DNA from: Sciurus carolinensis
Lineage: Eukaryota > Chordata > Mammalia > Rodentia > Sciuridae
DNA length: 64,000 bases
Direction of reading: 5' to 3'
Assembly (NCBI RefSeq): GCF_902686445.1
Contig: NW_025920107.1
Coordinates: forward strand, 186,001 to 250,000
Part shown: in pieces, positions 57,650-64,000 of the stretch
How the letters are laid out: the number at the start of each line of letters is the position of its first letter
Position numbering within the stretch: position 1 is the stretch's first letter
The notes under the pieces: model-generated
Told to the model about the DNA's origin: nothing
The model's input: only the letters and a program-made list of their open reading frames with translations
Database searches by the model: none
Position numbers and translations under genes: made by a program

Positions 57650-58430
57650 ATGAAAAAGACCTTACAGTTGCTTTTGATAAGCAAATTAAATAAAATTAAA
57701 TTAAAAAATTATACTACTTAGGAAAAGAAAGTATTTATAAAAGTATTTTCAAAATACATGTAATTTTTTATTCCATTTCCTTTCTGATCTTTACTATAGA
57801 AAGGACAGAACTTAAAGAATATAAGACATTATTGCTACCCAAGCAATAGCACTAATTAAGTGTATTTTTGTTTCCATGTGATATTTATATATAATTATAA
57901 CAGATATTAGTGCTCTTTAAATATGCAAATTTTGTTTATTACCAATTAAAAATAATAACTACTCAACAAACAATTCATTAATGTGAAACATATTTCATGA
58001 ACTCAAGGAAATTATGATCCATTCAGAATTGCCACTGGAAATATCAAATGATATCAGTTATGTAATTCTAGAAGATGATTCACAGATATACATGTTGAAT
58101 ATTAATTTATCAGCTCTTATTCTAAAAACAGGAAGGGACTCAGTAAGGAACTCTGGTCAAATAAGGAAATATTATTAGGAAAATCACAGTTTTAAATAAT
58201 ATAAAGAAAATATATACCTTTCTTTTGACATTATTTTCAGAGCCACTGAGTACAGACAGTGGCTTCTTCAGAGTACCATTTTTATCACATACATGTGAAT
58301 GGTGCCTCCTCATCAAAACTACACATTATATAACCTACAGAACTTTGTATGACAGCTCTAATAATTTTGCACCTATTTATTCAAAATAAGCAAATACAAC
58401 ACAGGTATGGTTTATTTAATCAAATTAGCT
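57650..58430. other. AT-rich intergenic, no gene recognised
   Basis: Nothing recognised. Confidence 0.4.
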
Positions 58431-58432
58431 GT

Positions 58433-58474
58433 GTCTGTGTGTTTGTGTGTGTGTGTATGTGTGTGTGTGTGTTT
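58433..58474. repeat. (GT)n microsatellite
   Basis: An interrupted GT repeat of about 40 bases. Confidence 0.9.
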
Positions 58475-58519
58475 TAACTAAGCCAACTATAACCAGGTCC
58501 ATTCTTGTCAGAGGATTAT

Positions 58520-58855
58520 ACCTTAGGTCCCGATAACATGAGGCTTGGCCATGTGACTTGCTTTGTAAAGTAAAATGTGATTGGAAGTCACTGTGTGGCT
58601 ATTGAACACAAGCTTAAAAAGTCACCAACTGGCCTACTGGTTGTGCTGCCTGACTAGTTTATTTCTTTTTTTCCTTTGCCATAGAAAGAGCTTATCAGAG
58701 ACTGGGACTGTTCCTTTTGTCTGTTCTCATCTAACTACGTGGAGAGCTACAACAGCTGATCAATAATAGCCAAGAAATAAACTTCACTGTTAGAACTGAC
58801 AGAGATTTAAAAATTATTTGTTATAACACAATGTAGCAGGCTAATATAATACTCC
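58520..58855 (+). mobile_element. MLT1-like (ERVL-MaLR) LTR
   Basis: The bases GGCTTGGCCATGTGACTTGC, then a run of moderate complexity, AAGAAATAAACTTC, and an end ATTTGTTATAACACAATGTAG follow the order I know for MaLR LTRs of MLT1 type. Identity is low, as expected for an ancient element. Confidence 0.5.
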
Positions 58856-59111
58856 ATATTTAAAACTGAAATAAAGTATTAAGATAAAATCTATAATAAA
58901 AACATTATATTTAGGTACTATATACTCATTGTAGAATATGTGAAAATGATTCAAGCATCAACAGTTTTACCACCCCAAAATAACTGGTATTAATAACCAA
59001 ACTAATGAAAATATTCTACTGTAATATTTTCTTATAGTACACATTTTATTCCAGTATTTTTGTTATAAATGTACACAAATGACACTATACTTCACATGTT
59101 ATTTTACATTG

Positions 59112-60298
59112 TACTTTTATGCTTATTCTTAGTATGTTTCCATGACACCAAGGTTCAAAATAATCTTGAAGAAAAAAAAATTATACTGATGTAATCTAAT
59201 TCAACCATTTTATTGGATGTTACATATTTAGTTTTAATATTTTTATTTTTTCTACTTTTTATGCTTATTCTGAGTATGTTTCCATGACACCAACATTCAA
59301 AGTAGTCTTGATGAATAATCCAAATGACAAATGGGCTAAGGAAATGAATAGACACTTCACAGAGGAAGATCTACAAGCAATCAACAAACATATGGAAAAA
59401 TGTTCAACATCTCTAGTAATAAGAGAAATGCAAATCAAAACCACCCTAAGATTCCATCTCACCCCAATTAGAATGGCGATTATCAAGAATACAAGCAACA
59501 ACAGGTGTTGGTGAGGATGTGGGGAAAAAGGTACACTCATACATTGCTGGTGGGGCTGCAAATTAGTGCAGCCACTCTGGAAAGCAGTGTGGAGACTCCT
59601 TAGAAAACTTGGAATGGAACCACCATTTGACCCAACTATCCCACTCCTTGGCCTATACCCAAAGGACTTAAAATCAGCATATTACAGAGATACAGCCACA
59701 TCAATGTTCATAGCTGCTCAGTTCACAATAGCCAGATTGTGGAACCAACCTAGATGTCCTTCAATTGATGAATGGATAAAGAAAATGTGGTATATATATA
59801 CAATGGAATATTACTCAGCCATAAAGAATGATAAAATTATGGCATTTGCAGGCAAATGGATGAAATTGGAGACTATCATGCTAAGTGAGATAAGCCAATC
59901 TCAAAAAACCAAAGGACAAATGATATCACTAATAAGTGGATGAGGACACATAATGGGGGGTGGGAGGGGTTAGTGTTAGGTTTAGAGTTAGGGTTAGGGA
60001 GGGGGGCAAGAATGGAGGAAGGAAGGACTGTATAGAGAAAAAAGAGGGGTGGGAGGGGTGGGGGGAAGGGAAAAAATAACAAAATGAATCAAACATCATT
60101 ACCCTATGTAAATTTATGATTACACAAATGGTATGCCTTTACGCCATGTACAGAGAAACAACATGTATCCCATTTGTTTACAATACAATAAAAAAAAAAA
60201 CAAAGTAGTCTTGATGAAAAAAAATTATATTGATGTAATCTAATTCAACCATTTTATTGGATGTTACATATTTAGTTTTAATATTTTTATTTTTTCTA
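59112..60298. repeat. 141-bp tandem duplication, second copy split by L1
   Basis: Copy 1 is 59112-59252. Copy 2 begins at 59253 and continues to 59315, is interrupted by the L1 insertion, and resumes through 60298. Both contain GCTTATTCTKAGTATGTTTC, TTGATGTAATC-type and TTCAACCATTTTATTGGATG blocks and end ATTTTTATTTTTTCTA. The copies differ at only a handful of positions. Confidence 0.85.
59316..60200 (+). mobile_element. Young 5'-truncated L1 (ORF2 C terminus and 3' UTR)
   Basis: An 885-bp insertion is flanked by an 18-bp target duplication CAAAGTAGTCTTGATGAA (59298-59315 and 60201-60218). The first part encodes the ORF2 C terminus in two frames because of one break near 59520-59560: [20 protein letters not shown], then [15 protein letters not shown] and [16 protein letters not shown]. 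The 3' UTR has a G-rich polypurine stretch, TTAGGG-like bases and AATAAA, then an A tail. Confidence 0.95.
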
Positions 60299-60520
60299 AA
60301 TATGTATATTTAGAATGTATACATGACAGTAGAATGCATTTTGACATATCACATATAAATGGAGTATAACTTCTCATTCTTCTGGTTGTATATGATGTAG
60401 AATTATACTGAATGTGTAATCATGTATACAAATAGGGTCATAATGTGTGATTCATTTTATTATCCTTCCTAACCCTGTACTACCTCCCCACCCTTCACTC
60501 TTTAGAATGTTTATAAACAA
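60299..60520 (-). mobile_element. Old L1 3'-UTR fragment
   Basis: On the minus strand the sequence follows the L1 3' tail: GGGTTAGGAAGGATAATAAA, ACCAGAAGAATGAGAAGTTA, AAAATGCATTCTACTGTCAT. It matches the tails at 37790-37975 and 61945-62150. Confidence 0.75.
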
Positions 60521-60524
60521 CAGA

Positions 60525-61940
60525 GGTGAATAATACATTACATGTAACATTTTGTATATATGTAGATTTTTCTTTTTTGAGAAAGACCAGTTTCTCCATA
60601 ATCATAACTGTGAGAAACTTGATACATTCTAGATTTCAGGTAGCTCAGACTAAGAGAAAATATCTGGGCAGAAATTGATAAAAATTTCAGACATGAACAA
60701 AAATTCATTGTTTCTGTTCAAAATATCTCAAAGTTGCTGTGGAATGGCAACTTAAAAAACTGACCATATTCTACAAATCTACTAAAGTAGGAAAAAAGTA
60801 AATGAAGTAAGTATATACATTCTTGGAACAGAAATTATTGTAAAAATTTTTACACATACAAGAAAAGCATCTTAAAATAAATCAATAGCTAAATTGTTGA
60901 AGTTACATTACCAAGAGATTATCATCAATCAATTCAACTTTTCCTGCTGTTAGATTTAATGACAAGTTTTTCTTTTAAAAATGACTTTTAACAAATGGGA
61001 AGTACGTTTTCATAACAGCATGCAAAACAAGTCTTTGATTTAATAATAAGGTCAAATTCCTGGAATATATGTCTGCTAGTTTTATTTTTTTTTAATTCAG
61101 CAGTTTTAATAAGTGACCCATTCAGAATTCTGCACATTCTTCAAGACTATTAAATCCCACAAAGAAATTTCATACTGGCAACCCTGACAGTATACAAATA
61201 ATATCAAAAAATTTAATTTGCAAGTCAGTTTGTAGAACTTGGCATACTCCTTCACAGAAACAATAATAAAAAATGTTAACAAAATGAACAAATATATTCA
61301 AAGTTCATTGATTTTAAAGTCTTCTTAAATGATATTCTTCACAATGTATTTAAGAGAAGGGGAAATGCCTATAAGGTAAAATTTATAATAAAGTTTTAAA
61401 TCTGGTAATATATATAATTCCTCGGAAGACCTCTAAATTTTAAAATGGTATGGAAATTCATTTGTTTATAATAGTTACAATGTTAGCTTTAGAAAAGTTG
61501 CTCTAGTGATGATACTATTACTTTTTCCAGTATTATATTTTACAGAATACTGCAACTCACTGGCTATTTATTCAATAAAATTTGTCTGTACAGTTATATC
61601 CCTGGCAATGAAGAATAAAACTAACATATACATCAAGTTCTTCTGGTCATTCTGATGTGACCAGGTATGGAATCACTATTGTAAATCATGGTTACTAATC
61701 CCCCATGTTTTCAAAGACCATATGTAGAAACCACATATCCACTGACATTTCTGGTAATTTAACCTTAAATATACAATCCTCGTTTATAACATTATTTCTG
61801 GGGAGAAAAGAAAAATGGAATATGTTGAAATAATAAAAGTATTTGGCAGTGGAAAAATGTTACTATTTTAAAGCATCAAATAAAATTCTTCAAATGCATT
61901 TAAGAGATGAGAAAATATCATAATAAATAATTATGTTTCT
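60525..61940. other. AT-rich intergenic, no gene recognised
   Basis: No homology recognised on either strand. Confidence 0.4.
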
Positions 61941-61944
61941 AATT

Positions 61945-62435
61945 TTTTATTTTTTCTAATGAGTTGTAATATAACAGTAGAATGCATTTATACATTTTGA
62001 TAGCTTATACATAAATAGAGTGTAATTTCTCATCTTTCTGATTATACATATTGTAGGATCACATCAGCCATGTAGTCATATATGTGCATGAGGTAATAAT
62101 GTCTATTTCACTCTACTATCCTTCCTACCTCCATACCCCATCCCCTCCCCCTACCTTCAATACCCTCTACATAATATACAGAAACTCAATTCTTCCCTAT
62201 CACCCCCAACATTGTGAATTAGCATCTCCAAATCAGCGAAAATTTTTCACCTTCAGTTTTTTGGGTTTGACGTACTTTGTTAGCATTATATTCTCTAACT
62301 CCACTATTTACCAGCAAATGCCAGAATTTCATTCTTCTTTAAAGCCAAGTAATATTCCATTGTATGTATATTAGTTCCATACTTTAGCTACGGTGAATTG
62401 AGATGCTATAAATACTGATGTGACTGCGTCTACTT
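61945..62435 (-). mobile_element. Old L1 3' end (ORF2 C terminus and 3' UTR)
   Basis: The minus strand carries a diverged ORF2 end (ACAATGGAATATTACTTGGC near 62350) and then the 3' UTR down to ATGCATTCTACTGTTATATT at about 61970. It is more diverged than the two young L1 copies. Confidence 0.75.
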
Positions 62436-62546
62436 AGTTATACATAACAGTAGAATGCATTTATGTATTTTGATAAATAATACATAAATTAAGTATAATT
62501 TCTCAATTATCTGTATATATTGTAGGATCACGTGATATATATATAT

Positions 62547-62585
<39 letters not shown>
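62436..62585 (-). repeat. Second old L1 tail fragment and (TA)n microsatellite
   Basis: The motif ATGCATTCTACTGTTATG recurs on the minus strand (62444-62461), followed by L1-tail-like bases and a TA repeat (62534-62582). A 22-bp tandem duplication GTGATGGATTTTCTATTCTA lies just right, at 62586-62629. Confidence 0.7.
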
Positions 62586-62689
62586 GTGATGGATTTTCTA
62601 TTCTATGGTGATGGATTTTCTATTCTATGTTAAATCCTTCTATAAGCAAATACCCTCCAGATGTATTATGTACATGAAATCATTATCTT

Positions 62690-64000
62690 ATTTATTCTTT
62701 TTTTTGATTCATTCTGTTATTTTTCCCTTCCCCCCCACCCATCCCACCCCTCTTTTCCCTCTATACAGTCCTTCCTTCCTCCATTCTTGCCCCCCTTCCC
62801 TAACCCTAACTCTAAACCTAACACTACCCCCTCCCACCCCCCATTATGTGTCCTCATCTACTTATTAATGATATCATTCATCCTTTGGTTTTTTGAGATT
62901 GGCTTATCTCACTTAGCATGATATTCTCCAGTTTCATCCATTTGCCTGCAAATGCCATAATTTTATCATTCTTTATGGCTGAGTAATATTCCATTGTATA
63001 TATATACCACATTTTCTTTATCCATTCGTCAACTGAAGGACATCTAGGTTGGTTACACAATCTGGCTATTGAGAAATGAGCAGCTATGAACATTGATGTG
63101 GCTGTGTCTCTGTAATATGCTGATTTTAAGTCCTTTGGGTATAGGCCAAGGAGTGGGATAGTTGGGTCAAATGGTGGTTCCATTCCAAGTTTTCTAAGGA
63201 GTTTCCACACTGCTTTCCAGAGTGAATTCACTAATTTGCAGCCCCACCAGCAATATATGAGTGTACCCTTCTCCCCACATCCTCGCCAACACCTGTTGTT
63301 GCTTGTATTCTTGATAATCGCCATTCTAATTGGGGTGAGATGGAATCTTAGGGTGGTTTTGATTTGCATTTCTCTTATTACTAGAGATGTTGAACATTTT
63401 TCCATATGTTTGTTGATTGCTTGTAGATCTTCTTCTGTGAAGTGTCTATTCATTTCCTTAGCCCATTTATCGATTGGATTATTTGTATTCTTGGTGTAGA
63501 GTTTTTTGAGTTCTTTATAGATTCTGGAGATTAGTGCTCTATCTGAAGTATGATTGGCAAAGATTTTCTCCCACTCTGTAGGCTCTTTCTTCGCATTGCT
63601 GATAGTTTCCTTTGCTGAGAGAAAGCTTTTTAGTTTGAATCTATCCCAGTTATTAATTCTTGCTTTTATTTCTTGTGCTATGGGGGTCCTGTTGACAAAG
63701 TCTGATCCTAAGCCAACATGCTAAAGCTCTGGACCTACTTTTTCTCCTATAAGATGCAAGGACTCTGGTCTGACTCTGAGATCCTTAATCCATTTTGAGT
63801 TTAGTTTCATGCATGGTGAGAGCTATGGGTTTAGTTTCATTCTGTTGCATATGGATTTCCAATTCTCCCAGCACCATTTGTTGAAGAGGCTATCTTTTCT
63901 CCATTGCATATTTTTGGCCCCTTTGTCTAGTATGAGAAAATTGTATTTATTTGGGTTTGTGTCTGTGTCCTCTATTCTGTACCATTGATCCACCTTTCTA
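62690..64000 (-). mobile_element. Young L1, truncated by the window edge
   Basis: On the minus strand the L1 runs from beyond 64000 down to a tail near 62690. ORF2 is open from about 63725 to 62878 and contains [57 protein letters not shown] and [16 protein letters not shown]. An in-frame TAG occurs near 63723. The 3' UTR matches the plus-strand copy at 59940-60180 almost base for base. How far it extends to the right is unknown. Confidence 0.92.

Noticed and set aside
59970..60000. Interstitial telomere site from TTAGGG-like bases
   Set aside because: The same bases recur in the other L1 copy, so they belong to the L1 3' UTR rather than to a chromosome-fusion remnant.

Overview
The window is a stretch of mammalian nuclear DNA, most likely from a squirrel-like rodent. 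The evidence is fused B1-ID SINEs (7SL-derived head, tRNA-Ala/ID-like tail), stand-alone ID elements, one abundant L1 family and endogenous retroviruses. I found no intact host gene. Most of the sequence is repeats and unassignable DNA.

The main unobvious content is a decayed minus-strand gene of the GAB docking-adaptor family, probably GAB4. Its exons lie in the correct order over about 30 kb: the start-codon exon (42353-42424, with its GTGAGT donor), the PH-domain exon (38377-38677), a weak third-exon remnant (about 25.3-25.5 kb), a fully open fourth exon (17642-18168), part of a fifth exon (16797-17011), a weak later remnant (about 14.8-14.9 kb) and the last coding exon with its stop (12346-12484). 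Splice phases agree between exons, but nonsense codons and a frameshift show that it is a pseudogene. A second host pseudogene is an intronless minus-strand copy of the chemokine receptor ACKR3 (53462-54521).

Two full-length proviruses interrupt the locus. A young class II (betaretrovirus-like) provirus lies on the minus strand at 4135-12084. It has 375-bp LTRs about 1.6% apart, a 6-bp target duplication and long open gag, pro (dUTPase-protease), pol and env frames. Gag is cut by a stop between its two zinc knuckles, and env by a stop at the start of the membrane anchor. It sits about 0.26 kb downstream of the GAB stop codon. An older class I provirus (HERV-F/H-like, tRNA-Phe primer site) lies on the plus strand at 27862-36121, in the intron between GAB exons 2 and 3. 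It has LTRs roughly 13% apart and many stops and frameshifts.

The remainder includes a twin-primed L1 (36.5-38.0 kb), a young L1 3' end inserted into a 141-bp tandem duplication (59.1-60.3 kb), an inverted L1 partner running off the right edge (62.69-64.0 kb), older L1 tails, an MLT1-like LTR, about a dozen SINEs, two minisatellite-like arrays, a 0.9-kb CA-rich tract and several (TA)n, (GT)n and (CT)n microsatellites.
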